From Notospermus geniculatus (lineage: Eukaryota; Nemertea; Pilidiophora; Heteronemertea; Lineidae), in the NCBI GenBank assembly GCA_002633025.1, contig NMRB01000745.1:90901-154900 (forward strand): 64,000 bases of DNA. Reading direction: 5' to 3'. The notes under the pieces are model-generated. The model worked only from the letters and a program-made list of their open reading frames with translations, had not been told where the DNA came from and did not search any database. The first letter of the stretch is position 1. The number at the start of each line of letters is the position of its first letter. This document shows positions 1-9,764 of this stretch, one piece after another. The position numbers and the translations under genes are program-made.

Positions 1-100
1 GACAAATCAGCTGTTGTAAAACTCACAGCCTGGGGAAGATTTATTGATCTGACAAATCAGCTGTTGTAAAACTCACAGCCTGGGGAAGATTTATTGATCT
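1..100. repeat. 50-bp exact tandem duplication
   Basis: Bases 1-50 and 51-100 are identical. The array reaches the window edge, so more copies may lie upstream. No coding signal was seen. It could be a recent slippage product or an assembly artefact. Confidence 0.95.
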
Positions 101-407
101 GATTGAAATTCCGCACAGTTACTCACACCTGACAGTGGCACTGTCACGGCCAAATGTCTGGAGTGCCATGCACAACAAAAAATCATCCAAATGCAGACAA
201 CACACTCTGGCACAGCCACATTATAGGGACCTTGCTAGCAAAGTCTTGTTACAAATGACATTTGCTACTAACTGCCTCAATGAAATAATTGAGACAGTTA
301 CTGTTGTCGACCTAAAAGTTATGTACATGATTTTTATCTCTCCACCTTGTTTTTAATGCATTTTGTTAGTCATTGCTGTTGCTTTGTTTGCTTAACAGTC
401 TTTAATA

Positions 408-779
408 GTGTCATGTTTCATTCCAGCGGACTTTGAATCACTCCAGAGTGACGGATTTGGCCGTGTCCACGTAACCAATGATAGATATAAAACGGTCGTC
501 GTCTTCAAACCAGCCCCTGATACACTCAGCAACGCAACCAATGGCCCCATGAAAGACTACAGCATGCCCCTGGAACATTACCAGGTCGGCTTCAACAAGA
601 CTAGCCATTTGTCGGATCAGCTGCTGAGGACGGTCCCAACAGTTCGCCTATTGGGCAACTCCACTCCATTTGCGGACTACCTACGCACTGTTCGCTATCA
701 GCCTAAAAAAGGATTTGCGTACCCTCAAAGTTACGGGGGCTCTGTGAATAAGGTCCCTGGACCTTTGTCACTGCCATGA
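408..779 (+). CDS. Unrecognised ORF, 123 codons (exon-like)
   Basis: An open frame encodes a soluble, Pro/Tyr-rich stretch with no signal peptide, membrane segment or motif I recognise. A pyrimidine-rich CAG acceptor-like site lies near 425, just inside the ATG, so the true start may be an exon boundary rather than the ATG. Its neighbour downstream is another open stretch in a different frame (769-1059), so the two could be pieces of one decayed gene. Function unknown. Confidence 0.3.
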   Translation: MSCFIPADFESLQSDGFGRVHVTNDRYKTVVVFKPAPDTLSNATNGPMKDYSMPLEHYQVGFNKTSHLSDQLLRTVPTVRLLGNSTPFADYLRTVRYQPKKGFAYPQSYGGSVNKVPGPLSLP

Positions 780-1059
780 AAATTGTGCCTACTTTTGCCA
801 TATTGGGTCACAAATAGTTCCACAAGAAGTTAAAGCCACAACCTGGATCAACAGGATAGAAGAGGAATATACGATTGGTCAGGGAGCAAAGGACATTTGT
901 CCCATAAATAAGGAAGTTCCAGCCGGGGATGGAGTAGAAAAGACTTTTAGCATTGTAATGGACTGTACAAAGGCCATGATACTGAAAAAGAATAATAAGC
1001 CTACATCATCTTTGTTTGAAACTAAAAAGAAGGGAGAAGTGCTACATTTCACTATTTAA
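769..1059 (+). CDS. Unrecognised open stretch lacking an ATG
   Basis: This is an open frame of roughly 95 codons ending in TAA at 1057-1059. It begins with a Cys/His-rich segment (CHENCAYFCH) and continues with a charged, lysine-rich part (RIEEEY, TKKKGEV). There is no start codon, as expected of an internal exon or a transposon fragment. The next block (1060-1250) also looks formerly coding (DEDDKR, FFENFDKGFENG) but is broken by a duplication. No family recognised. Confidence 0.3.
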   Translation, partial: HCHENCAYFCHIGSQIVPQEVKATTWINRIEEEYTIGQGAKDICPINKEVPAGDGVEKTFSIVMDCTKAMILKKNNKPTSSLFETKKKGEVLHFTI

Positions 1060-1091
1060 TCTCAAGAAAGTATTCAGTGATGAGGACGACA

Positions 1092-1249
1092 AAAGGACAT
1101 TCTTTGAGAACTTCGACAAAGGCTTCGAGAATGGCTAAACGGTGATAACATTTGGACCAGGTGGTGAACCAAAGGACATTCTTTGAGGACTTCGACAAAG
1201 GCTTCGAGAATGGCCAAACAGTAATAACATATGGACCAGGTGGTGAACC
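1092..1249. repeat. 79-bp tandem duplication in former coding sequence
   Basis: Units 1092-1170 and 1171-1249 are nearly identical, and a few bases of a third unit follow. The plus strand can be read as FFENFDKGFENG then VIT.GPGGEPKDI in both units. Because 79 is not a multiple of three, the duplication shifts the frame, marking this as a broken gene. A Cys pair (PCTFCKY) follows the second unit near 1265. Confidence 0.85.
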
Positions 1250-1404
1250 AAAGGACATCAAGTACCCTTGTACATTTTGTAAATATGTACATGTGATTGA
1301 TGCTACCAGCTGGTCAGTGGCCTGGGTTTAGCGAGTGACCATACCTTGAAATACCGGTACATGTACGCACGGGTGACAAGTTGACAACTTGTCATTATTC
1401 ATTA

Positions 1405-2784
1405 CTCTGCTTAAGAAATTTCGTCGGCCGTCGAGGACATCCAAAAGATATGGGGTGTTCGAAAAACATGGACTATGGATCAATGGACTCTGGACTACTG
1501 GACTGTGGAAACCATGGACTGAACAGTCATAAATACCTCATAAATACCTCAAATACCGCCTGAAATGGAAACCTCTTCTCTGACAGGAAATTAGGAGCTG
1601 AGTCTTGAGTGATTGAGTGTGTTGTCGGGTCACATCGAATGTTCGTTTACATGTAGCTAACAAACTTCGAATTTTCATATAACAATGTCTTTGTCTTCTC
1701 TGTTTGATTCACAAGGCTTCAGCAGCCTAGAATGATCTTGTTGGGCCTAATATCGGTGTGCATGGCGAGTAGCGTAGCCTAGTTTTTCGCCGTCTCTTCC
1801 CGAGCAAATTAAAGGCATTATTTTTTATCAACCAGTAATGAAAATTCAGTAGCCTATTATGCATGCACAAGACTTGTGTGTTATTCGCGATGACGTCTTC
1901 GTACACAACCATGAAAACAGAGGCAGGCGCCGCATGTCAGTGAGGTATGACTGGTCAGTCCATGGTTTCCACAGTCCAGTAGTCCAGAGTCCATTGATCC
2001 ATAGTCCATTTTTTTCGAACACCCGAAGAGATGTACCTGTATAGTGACAACGAGACAAATATCCGCGGTGCCGAAGCTGAACTCAATAAGTGCTTACAGA
2101 GCCTGGAGCAGAGCCGAATCCAGGGAATGCTAGCTCCGCAGGGGATAACCTGGCATTTTATCCCACCAGCCGCGCCACATTTCGGTGGTGCCTGGGAACG
2201 CCTTGTGCGGTCAGAAAAACTGGCTATTGAATGCTATTAATTTCAATTTCAATTTATTTCTTAATTTACAGAGGGCCCGTAATGGCAAGTTTAACAGAAT
2301 AAATAAATGTTAAAGGGCACCGTCGTAACCGAATCGGTTCTACAGACCACGTTGATTGAAGTCGAGGCAGTGGTGAACAGTCGACCACTTACTCACAACA
2401 GTCCAGACCCTAGCGATTACACTGCATTGACGCCAAACCACTGCCTAGTGGGCCGAGCTGACAATACGGTACCAACAGATAACTGCCAGGACCGAGAATA
2501 GTCGACGTCGCTGGCGCCAAGCTCAGGTGCTCGCCGATCGCATTCACCGCAGCGCAGGTGGCTGCAGGAATACTTGCCCAAATTGACCGCCAGAAACCGC
2601 TGGCTGACGGATGGTAGATCGATATCCAAGGGAGACTTGGTCATGATCATTGACGACGACTTACCCAGGGGCCAGTGGGATCTAGGCAGGATAATCAAAA
2701 CATACCCCGGTTTGATTATCTTGCGGCAAAGTGGCAGGAAGTCTATGTTCCCAAGGAGAACTTGTCGGTGGATGAATCGATAAT
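1405..2784 (+). pseudogene. BEL/Pao retrotransposon integrase C-terminal half, broken
   Basis: The order of motifs fits BEL/Pao integrases: FVGRRGHPKDM (1418-1452), YSDNETN (from 2040), PPAAPHFGGAWERLVRS (2160-2214), VVNSRPLTH (2372-2398), ALTPNHCL, and then a region of the type following the integrase core in Pao elements (DLVMIIDDDLPRGQW, GRIIKTYPG, to 2710). The integrase would insert cDNA into the host genome. A 570-bp foldback element splits the core, a short AT-rich insertion lies near 2240-2305, and stops and frameshifts occur near 2500. It is non-functional. Known: motif order of the family. Seen: all motifs listed. Confidence 0.9.
1454..2023. mobile_element. Foldback MITE inserted in the BEL/Pao integrase
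   Basis: The ends are long inverted repeats (about 75 bp) starting GGGTGTTCGAA at 1454 and ending TTCGAACACCC at 2023, with a shared internal motif of CTGGACTACTGGACTG type. The insertion separates PKDM from YSDNETN of the integrase, so it is younger than that element. A clean target duplication is not visible (flanks gatatg and gagatg are only similar). No transposase inside. Superfamily undetermined. Confidence 0.85.
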
Positions 2785-2838
2785 AAAGGGTCAAGAGTGG
2801 ATGCCCGCCTGACAGTTTATGGGAAACAAGCCGGCTAG

Positions 2839-3380
2839 ATGAGACTACAAAATTGGGCGCTTGCTGAGTCAGACACTGGCTATATATGTAATTCAGAACT
2901 CTATAAAGGTAAGAAACCTGGGAGGCAGAATGACCATAACTCACCAGGTGAAGTTGTCAAACGGCTTCTGGAGCCAAACAACTACAAGGTCCGCACAGTT
3001 GTGATGGACACAGGTGTTGAACTGTTCTTGTCACTTTATGAGAAAGGCTTCATGGCTGTTGGCACCTCAGAGAAAATAGAACAAACATTCCCAAAGATAT
3101 AGTAGGTAAAAAAGGCAAAAGTAAAGAATTTGCAACGTGGGGAATCCCTGTATACGCAAGGAAGCTTTACTGTGTAACTTGGAAGGACAAGAAACCTGTA
3201 TCTGTGCTCTCAACTGTTCCGGTCAAGATGGAGACATCTCCAGTAGTAAGGAATATCAAGGATAATGGACAGTGGAGGCAAGTAGAATTTCCTAGGCCAA
3301 ACATCATTGGCACATACAACACCTACATGGGTGGCAGTACCATTGGAATCATCAACAAGTCTGCAAGAAAAGGATAATGA
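2839..3380 (+). pseudogene. piggyBac-type transposase fragment
   Basis: The first frame reads DTGYICNSELYKGKK, then HNSPGEVVKRLLEP, VVMDTGVELFLSLYEKG and MAVGTSE, the order seen in the DDE core of piggyBac/PGBD transposases. After a stop at 3102 the homology continues as KSKEFATWGIPV, LYCVTWKDKKPVSVLSTV and, near 3330, NTYMGG. The N-terminus and C-terminal zinc finger are missing and the frame is broken, so it is inactive. The following stretch to 3631 is lysine-rich and open but not assignable. Confidence 0.75.
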
Positions 3381-3823
3381 GGTTCCAACGGGGAGAAATG
3401 TCAGTGTTGATGAACAGGAGGTGTCAGCCCCTGCTGCTAAGAAGCAGAAAAGAGAACAATGTGGAGTTCGCGCGGATGCCGTATCCTGGGAAATTCCTAA
3501 TTGATGAAACACAATTCAGCTTGGTGGCCTTGGAGGCATCGAAAACTGGGAAGTTAACAAGAAACAGTCAGAGCCTGATCCTGACATCTGTGTTTAATAA
3601 AATGCTTTCGAGCAATCAGGATAGGAAGTGAGTAGTGGTTTCTAGTATTGTTTTCGTGTCTCTAGTGGTTTCTAGTATGGTTTCTTATGAGCGAATTGTT
3701 TGAAATCATGATAGGCCTACGAAGTTAGAAATTAAAGATTTATGGAAAAGAAAATATTGGCATTGTAATTTAATGGATTGACTGCATCTGCATGAATTTG
3801 TTCAGGTCAACTTCAATATCATC

Positions 3824-5325
3824 ATGTCATCGATCATGTACTTGGTTGTGGAATACACGGATACAAATGAGCTGGCGGATATTCCGGAAACCTTGCTCGA
3901 TGGCACCAGCTGTGCCCTTTGGCCTCCATACAGTACGAATAGGTGCCAGATAGCTGCTACGAAGATGGAGTCACCACAGGACTCGTGGATTTCATTGCCC
4001 ATTAAGGCCCCATGGTACAAAACAAGTACCGAAGTCACCACAGGACTCGTGGATTTCATTGCCCATTAAGGCCCCATGGTACAAAACAAGTACCGGTATT
4101 GCAGTTTTCTTTTGTAAGCATTCAGGGATAATGACAATAACATGAGATTCATATTGCTCTACAGTGTATGTAAATTATATAGACTAGTGATCAGATCGCC
4201 TCATGATGTCCATGCATTAAGGCTGAATGGGTCAGTGTCGTCCTGGGTATACCTTATGTTTACCCAGGATTATCCTGGGTAATCATTTTCTTTACCCAGG
4301 ATCATCCTGGGTAAACATAAGGATCCTTAACTTTACCCAGCTTGGGAATCGTGCTGATCGCTCCGAGGATGGAATTTGGTGCGTGCGTCTCTTTCGGCAG
4401 AGAACATGTAGTAGGATCATTGCTAAGAAGGGCTGAAAATTACCGCTATACCTCCTCCGGGGTTTGCAATAGGGAGACAAGACCAATCCCTACAGCTTTT
4501 CAAAAGGGACCGATAGTAAATTCTCAAGGACTTAGGAGCGGTAGACCTAGGTAGAACATGTATAATCCGTGTGCATTTCGTCATTTTCATGAATTTACTT
4601 TTTGCAGAACACGCAGTACGATCATAACTCGAAAGGGCTGAAAATTACCGCTATACCTGCTCCGGGGTGCGGAGTAGGGAGAAAAGACCAATTCCTACAA
4701 CTTTTCAAAAGGGACCGATAGTAAATTCTCAACGACTTAGGAGCTATAGGCCTAGTTCGAGGCCACCCTTCATTTCATGATTTACGCTGAATATCAACCT
4801 CACTACACCACTCGGGAACTCCAATCTGGGTAAAATTAAGGACCCTTATGTTTACCCAGGGCCGTCCTGGGTAAAGAAAAGGATTACCCAGGATGATCCT
4901 GGGTAAACATAAGGTATACCCAGGACGACATTGACCCATTCGGCTGCATTAAGGGTTATATAAAGTTACTCGAAATCTCGAATTTTTGATGCAAAAAATC
5001 TGACTAACTGCACAAAAAATGGGAAAATAAGACCCGGGGGCCCTCGGGAACCGTCATAAGAAGGTGCCCCGACCCTTTATTTTCTCAATTCAGTGTGCAG
5101 TCAGATTTTTTGCGTCAAAAATTCGAGATTTCGAGTCACTTTTCATAACCCTTAATGAAATCACATAAAACCAGAATTCAAGGTTCGTGTTAGCTCGGAC
5201 TTCATAAGATATGTTCCCGTTTCAGGTTCTTGGGGAAAAGCCTGTAAAAAATGTAAAGTGATAGAAGAAACGTCCAACTTGGAAAGTGGTGACAGCGAAA
5301 AACAGCCAACAAAGAGAAGGAGAAG
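3824..5325 (+). CDS. Two exons of a W-P...W-Y-V module gene (DUF4806-associated type)
   Basis: Exon 1 (3824-4025) reads YLVVEYTD, then CALWPPY and DSW near its end. The donor GT at 4026 leaves phase 1. Exon 2 (5226-5325) follows a TTTCAG acceptor, continues in phase, and reads ACKKCK then TSNLES and a basic KRRRR tail before GTAATA. The gene at 42559 has the same exon pair with the same phase and the motif KCKKAELTSNLES, which independently supports the model. Such N-terminal modules accompany DUF4806-like proteins in other invertebrates (inference). No later exons found, so probably truncated. The intron holds two MITEs. Confidence 0.6.
3970..4097. repeat. 64-bp tandem duplication spanning a splice donor
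   Basis: Units 3970-4033 and 4034-4097 are identical or nearly so. Each contains the end of exon 1 of the gene at 3824 and its donor-like AACAAGTACC. The second unit therefore offers a decoy donor at 4090. Confidence 0.9.
4222..4944. mobile_element. MITE with 9-bp TSD (Mutator-like), copy 1
   Basis: The element starts GCTGAATGGGTCA and ends TGACCCATTCGGC. Its terminal inverted repeats exceed 100 bp and contain repeated CCTGGGTAA/TTACCCAGG words. It is flanked by a perfect 9-bp duplication, tgcattaag (4213-4221 and 4945-4953). Inside, a roughly 150-bp block occurs twice (about 4400-4552 and 4606-4752). It lies in the intron of the gene at 3824. The 9-bp TSD suits Mutator-like transposons, and a Mutator-like transposase remnant lies at 41.7 kb. 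Confidence 0.9.
4949..5155. mobile_element. Hairpin MITE flanked by TTAA
   Basis: The arms begin TTAAGGGTTAT and end ATAACCCTTAA, with about 55-60 bp of near-perfect complementarity (ACTCGAAATCTCGAATTTTTG and its complement). A TTAA at each end is the target preference of piggyBac and Kolobok elements. A piggyBac remnant lies 1.6 kb upstream, but a direct relationship is only a guess. Confidence 0.8.
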
Positions 5326-5557
5326 GTAATAACAACAGTACAAAGCACTACAATGTGGGAGTATGATAAAGTTTCTTGTCACGTTCCATGCTTATTGAAG
5401 AGGAGGAGTCTCCATTGGCATGATGAAGGCAGCGAAGGATTTTTTTTCCCGTGGCGACCATGAGATTAATATTCATTCACATTTTTCACTAGTTACATGT
5501 ATCACCTGAATTTACGTTGCATTGTTTCTTCATACTTTCCGTGCCTAACATTTCTCT

Positions 5558-5900
5558 TCCAGCATATTGTCATCATTCTGACGAAAGTTATGTATTTTAC
5601 TAGATCACCACAGCGATTCCGAGATCAGTCGGAATCCGAAGGATTACTGATGGTGGCAATGGTATAAATGCTTCTTCTGTTGACAGTCAACACAGCAACA
5701 ATAAAGGCAATAACACAATTCCCCTTTAAAATAATGGTATTGCTGAAAAAGCTTCAGCAAATGACGTTCATAATGATTTGTCTGCCATACCTGACAGAAA
5801 TATCTGACAATACTGTCATTGAAACTTTTGCCAAAGATGATTCAGACTCGAACCACATCAGTCAGATCATTGCAAATGTCATCACTGAAAATGAAGATTA
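5558..5900 (+). other. Exon-like but unassigned stretch
   Basis: A CTTCCAG acceptor-like site near 5556 is followed by Ser/Asn-rich short open stretches in alternating frames (DGGNGINASSVDSQHS, then SNHISQIIANVITENED ending at 5901). It could be a later exon of the gene at 3824 or transposon linker sequence. I see no recognisable domain. Confidence 0.2.
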
Positions 5901-5959
5901 AACAGAAGGGACAAGACAAAAAAGCAAATCTCGCAAAAGCAACCTGAAGTCAATGTCTG

Positions 5960-6114
5960 TCCACTGCTGAAGGGAATTTTGGGGGACTGCACAATTTCGT
6001 GAGGAAAAGGCATTTCCTCACTTGTTTCCTACAGGAACAGGTGGCTTCTTGTCCACATACATGCCACAAGGAGTTGGTTTTGCCAACTATGTGAAGCAAC
6101 GCTTATGTTAAGAG
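5960..6114 (+). pseudogene. Helitron Rep/helicase-type N-terminal fragment
   Basis: The frame reads REEKAFPHLFPTGTGGF followed by FANYVKQRLC and a stop. Motifs of the form (E)xAFPxLFPTGxxGF and YxxxYxKQRL precede the Helitron_like_N domain in Helitron and related Rep-helicase proteins. Only this short piece remains. Helitron-type PIF1 helicase remnants are found at 56-59 kb. Confidence 0.55.
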
Positions 6115-6121
6115 GCTCAAA

Positions 6122-6859
6122 ATGGCAGAAAAGGAGAAGCAAGGCCTCAAAAAGAAAATAGCAGCTGCAAGGAAATATCTGAAAGGGCCCTTCAAAATGC
6201 ATCTATCGAAAGCAACAAATGTAGCAAGTCATTGCCAAATGTTTGCCCTCAGTGACCTAGCCGATGTTGCCTTTCAAGAAGAATGTGACCACATTCATGA
6301 CAGCATCTGCCCAGATGGTGAAAATATATTGAACATTTTTGGAACTATTGGAAAGGCTATCACAGACGAAGATTCTCTCGAAGACAAAGAAGCCCTGTCG
6401 CATGAATTTGAGGCCATCCAAAACCAGATTATGGAGTGGCAGAAGCATATCGTTCGGGGTCAGCAACAGGACTGCGCCAAAACAGATTTGTTCAAAAACC
6501 TTCCACCCTCTGCTGTCTTGCTCCGAAATTGGATAATGAAGGTTCTACCGCGACATTACAGGGAGAAAATGGAAGACTGGTTTGGAAAAAGGGGAATTTC
6601 TCATCACACTGACGTCCTTTTCCTGAAATCTGGCGGCGAGGTAAAGAAGGTGGTGTACTTCACCCTGATAGACCAATGTACGCAGGATATGTTTGCAGTT
6701 ACCACGATATTTGAAGAAGTACTCAAGAGGATGAAGCACGATTCCCCAGATGTTCAAGAACTTTATGTTAGAAATGACAATGCCGATTGTTATTCTGGTG
6801 GGGGAATAACAATGGGACAGAAGTTAGTTGCTGATAATATTTGGATCAAGCTAATGTGA
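6122..6859 (+). CDS. Transposase-like protein, 245 codons, partial
   Basis: This is the longest open frame in the first 20 kb. The N-terminus is basic (KEKQGLKKKIAAARKYLKG). The middle has NLPPSAVLLRNWIMKVLP and DWFGKRGISHHTDV, and the end has VYFTLIDQCTQDMF and YVRNDNADCYSGGG. The pattern W.MK.LP..YRE....WFGKRG with a later (S/N)DNA.CY resembles an uncharacterised invertebrate family whose ND/SDNA site could be a DDE-type catalytic aspartate (inference). It lacks the usual C-terminal extension. A 55-bp copy of the DWFGKRG region occurs at 14019-14075, so the family is repetitive. The start is the first ATG after the stop ending the Helitron fragment. Confidence 0.6.
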   Translation: MAEKEKQGLKKKIAAARKYLKGPFKMHLSKATNVASHCQMFALSDLADVAFQEECDHIHDSICPDGENILNIFGTIGKAITDEDSLEDKEALSHEFEAIQNQIMEWQKHIVRGQQQDCAKTDLFKNLPPSAVLLRNWIMKVLPRHYREKMEDWFGKRGISHHTDVLFLKSGGEVKKVVYFTLIDQCTQDMFAVTTIFEEVLKRMKHDSPDVQELYVRNDNADCYSGGGITMGQKLVADNIWIKLM

Positions 6860-7298
6860 TATGACGATCTCCTAGATATTTCGCAGACTTGTTGATGATA
6901 CCCTAAGGTTACTCTGTACCCTAAGGTTACTCTGTGAAAATTTCCAATGAATTCGGTTTATCTATCGCTGAGAAAATACTTGTCAAAAAAGCGGTTCACT
7001 TTTTTTGGGACACCCGATATATGTTTCAGCCAGATAGTGTATCCAATGCACTACAGGCCTGCGAAAGATGCGATCACAGTGACTGATGGTGACCTCAATT
7101 CACTCAAAGAAGGAGAGGACCTCTATGGGCGGTTATTCCCGCAAAAAATAAACGTCAAATAACGTATAGAAACACGAACAAACGCATGTTTATCATATAA
7201 TTTTTATGTAGAAAGCTTGTGTGTCTCGTGGAAATCGAGATTGCACAGATATGTACCTGGTGAGTGCGCTGTATCAACAACGCGCGACTTGTACACTG
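6860..7298. other. No confident gene
   Basis: The stretch holds a short direct repeat of TACCCTAAGGTTACTCTG (about 6898-6935) and a 71-codon open frame at 6947-7162 whose start (FTFFGTPD, then YRPAKDAITVTDGDL) has no match I recognise. It may be the tail of the preceding transposase-like element. Confidence 0.3.
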
Positions 7299-7418
7299 GT
7301 GAGCGACGTGTAGCTGGCGAGGGATGTTGCCATGGCAACGAGGTGACGTATGTACCAGGTGAGCGGCGTGGAGTTGGCGAGGGATGTAGCCATGGCAACG
7401 GGTGACGCTGTATTTTGT
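7299..7418. repeat. 60-bp minisatellite, two units
   Basis: Units 7299-7358 and 7359-7418 share GTTGGCGAGGGATG and GCCATGGCAACG. Related half-units with GTGAGTGCGCT lie at 7258 and 7451, so a longer degenerate array covers about 7250-7480. Confidence 0.8.
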
Positions 7419-8280
7419 TTTGCTGGAGATGGAACAGCGCCGTGTACCTGGTGAGTGCTACGTTATGGCGAGTGATATGAAGTTGATGAGGGATAAAAAT
7501 TTCTCTTCGTCACTGGTCGACTCGCTTATTCCACCCTGGAACAAGTACATTGGTTCTTCGATCCACCGCTAGGATTTGACGATACCGAGAGACCGGGAAC
7601 CAGTCCATGGAACGAGGTTGTTAATGATTTCACGGTCAGCCACCGCGGCGCTGTCACGTTTTGTTTTTGATATAAGCGACATCTGACATCAGTTGCCGCG
7701 CTTTTTCCAACATCAGAACATTCACACGATATGCATGACATTGATCCTTGATTTTACCATCGTCCTACTGTTAACTGTGTGTAATAACAACCTCCCGAAT
7801 TCGAATATGGTGGATCGTGTAAGCCTAGACCAGGAAAGTCTGCAAGATGCTGCCCGCTTGTTGCAGCAAGTGGTCCGAATTTTATATCAGAGTGAAGGGG
7901 GACGTGATGATGATGCACATGATNAATAAGAAGTACGTCATGATAGATTGCTGAATGATATATGATAGTTTTGTTATAGTTTTGCTATAGTTTGATATGA
8001 TTTTTTATATATCATAATAACCATTCACTCTTATTTACAGTTTTTTGCAGTTTCTGAACCACTTGTTTACCTGGGGCCATACTCATAAAACCCTGCTAAG
8101 CCCAGTTGGCAACTATTTTGAGCCATAGCTGCCATAACCCTAGTTGGATACTAGTTGTTATTCATAAAATACTGCTAAGCTTAGTTGACTGCTACGTTGT
8201 GTGCTAACTTAAGAGGTGATCTTGGGTACCTCTAAGTCACTAGTTGGCAACTATACCCTTCATTTGTATGTATTGCCTAG
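7419..8280. other. Mostly non-coding, with a repeat and a single N
   Basis: A short open stretch (WFFDPPLGFDDTERPG) lies near 7545 and a 78-codon frame at 7693-7929 runs into an N at 7924. Neither is recognised. From 8085 to 8275 a motif of ACTCATAAAA...CTGCTAAGC...AGTTG occurs twice about 75 bp apart and looks like a decayed MITE. Confidence 0.3.
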
Positions 8281-8281
8281 A

Positions 8282-9185
8282 CGAATATCTTGAACTGGCA
8301 ACTGAGTTGCATCGTGCAATGAGGAGGGAAAGAGTATTCAGACAGGCGCAATCCACTTGATATTTGTACTGATGATGAATTGATTAAGAGATTTCCATTT
8401 TCACGGGAAGGGATCATGTTTAAAATGGATTTAATCACAGGGAAAATGACGTACATCTGGCGGACGTATGGCGTATATACGGCATACGTCCGCCAGTCCT
8501 GGTTGCGTATATATACCGCATATAAAAGTAGCTAGATTCAATTTGTATGTACGTCGTCGTATGTACGCAGGATATATGGCGTATGCCGTACGTATGCCAT
8601 ACGTACGGCATATACTCGGCGGACATACTTTTCCGTACGTAAGCCATACGTACACCGGACGTCCAGAGGATGATCCATTGTACTATACGGCGGATATAAA
8701 AGTAGCTGTACGTCCGCCGTATATACGTCATTTTGCCTGTGAGCACCCGAAATTCATCATCCAACGAGACGTAATCATGCACTATTTCTGTATCAGCAGG
8801 TGCTGATTGCATTACAGTAGGCCTATTACGCAACAGGAACATTTCAAATGGTTGTTGGCGACCCGATACAAGTCTCAAAACCAACATCCTGCCGAGTTGT
8901 CAACAGAGTTTCATGAGCACTGTCTGGGAAAGTTAACAACTTTGTTAAGTTGCCTGAAGAAGGGCAAGTTGAAGATGGATTCTACAGGATCAGGAACTTT
9001 CTAGGTGTTATAAGTTGTGTTGATGGAACACATATTTGGATAATTTCACCTCATTTTAATGAGGCTGACTTTGTCAACAGGAAAGGTTATCACTCCATAA
9101 ACGTTCAAGTGATATGTGATCATAAGGGGAAATGGGTCAACACTGTGGCAAGATGCCACAATGTTAATCCATTCCATCCCTGTTG
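8282..9185 (+). pseudogene. PIF/Harbinger transposase (HARBI1-like), interrupted
   Basis: The N-terminal part (8282-8435) reads MRRERVF and, after a 1-bp shift, NPLDI.TDDELIKRF and FSREGIMF. The core resumes at 8742 and gives FRIRNFLGVISCVDGTHIW (first catalytic Asp in CVDGTH, about 9018), then NRKGYHSINVQVICDHKGKW and VNTVAR, at which point the expected WPGSTHDS is lost. Later DDE residues are absent. The protein would be a Harbinger DDE nuclease. It is inactive because of the frameshifts, the inserted foldback element and C-terminal loss. TAA-flanked MITEs at 20.8 and 61.2 kb may be relatives. Confidence 0.9.
8436..8741. mobile_element. Foldback element inserted in the Harbinger transposase
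   Basis: The ends are CACAGGGAAAATGACGTA and its near complement TACGTCATTTTGCCTGTG. The interior is a cascade of imperfect palindromes of TACGTCCGCCGTATA type. The transposase reading stops at MDLI on the left and resumes on the right. No target duplication can be seen (left ttaat, right agcac). Confidence 0.7.
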
Positions 9186-9213
9186 AAAGTGAAACTGACG
9201 CGTGTTGTGACTT

Positions 9214-9549
9214 GTGGTTTGGGACACTGCCAAATGCTATGTTCCTGCCCTTGAAGCCACTGCAGGTTTCAAAGTTCTGAAAGTTTCGGAAGGACGGAGG
9301 AGCTCACTAGAGGTTACCCAGACTCGACCTTTCCCTGCGGAAAAGTTGCGCTGTTTTGGAATAAGCAGCGGTACGCGCCTGTACTTGAGGCCTCTGCAGC
9401 GGGATATTGAACTCATTCGCGAAATTCAAGAAAACGATCGTACAAAGCTGGAGAAGTGCATGGATTGTGAGGAGCATTTTGCTGTTTTAGACTCAAGGAC
9501 TATAAGGAGGAATGTTCGGTACGTCATTTACAGATTTTTTCTTATTTGA
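9214..9549 (+). CDS. Unrecognised ORF, 111 codons
   Basis: The frame is open and compositionally protein-like (SSLEVTQTRPFPAEKLRCFG, then DRTKLEKCMDCEEHFAVLD), with a possible CxxC pair near residue 83. It follows the Harbinger remnant directly. The last residues read through a likely splice donor (RNVR then GTACG). No family recognised. Confidence 0.3.
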   Translation: MVWDTAKCYVPALEATAGFKVLKVSEGRRSSLEVTQTRPFPAEKLRCFGISSGTRLYLRPLQRDIELIREIQENDRTKLEKCMDCEEHFAVLDSRTIRRNVRYVIYRFFLI

Positions 9550-9764
9550 GTAATGATAAGCACTATAGAGGACGTGCAGCGACAATTATGACGTCACCGC
9601 GACGACGAGATGCCGCCATTTTGGACGGCACGTCCAACGCATTCGTAACGTCGGGTCCCGTTCAAAATGGCTGACGTGCGAATTATGACGTAAATGATGA
9701 CGTCACGTGCACATGGTCTATTGGAAATGTCACCCCTGTAGCAAACATGAAAAGTAATTGCAAA

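Noticed and set aside
8431-8887. 150-codon minus-strand frame and 112-codon plus-strand frame
   Set aside because: Generated by TACG-rich palindromes of the inserted foldback element.
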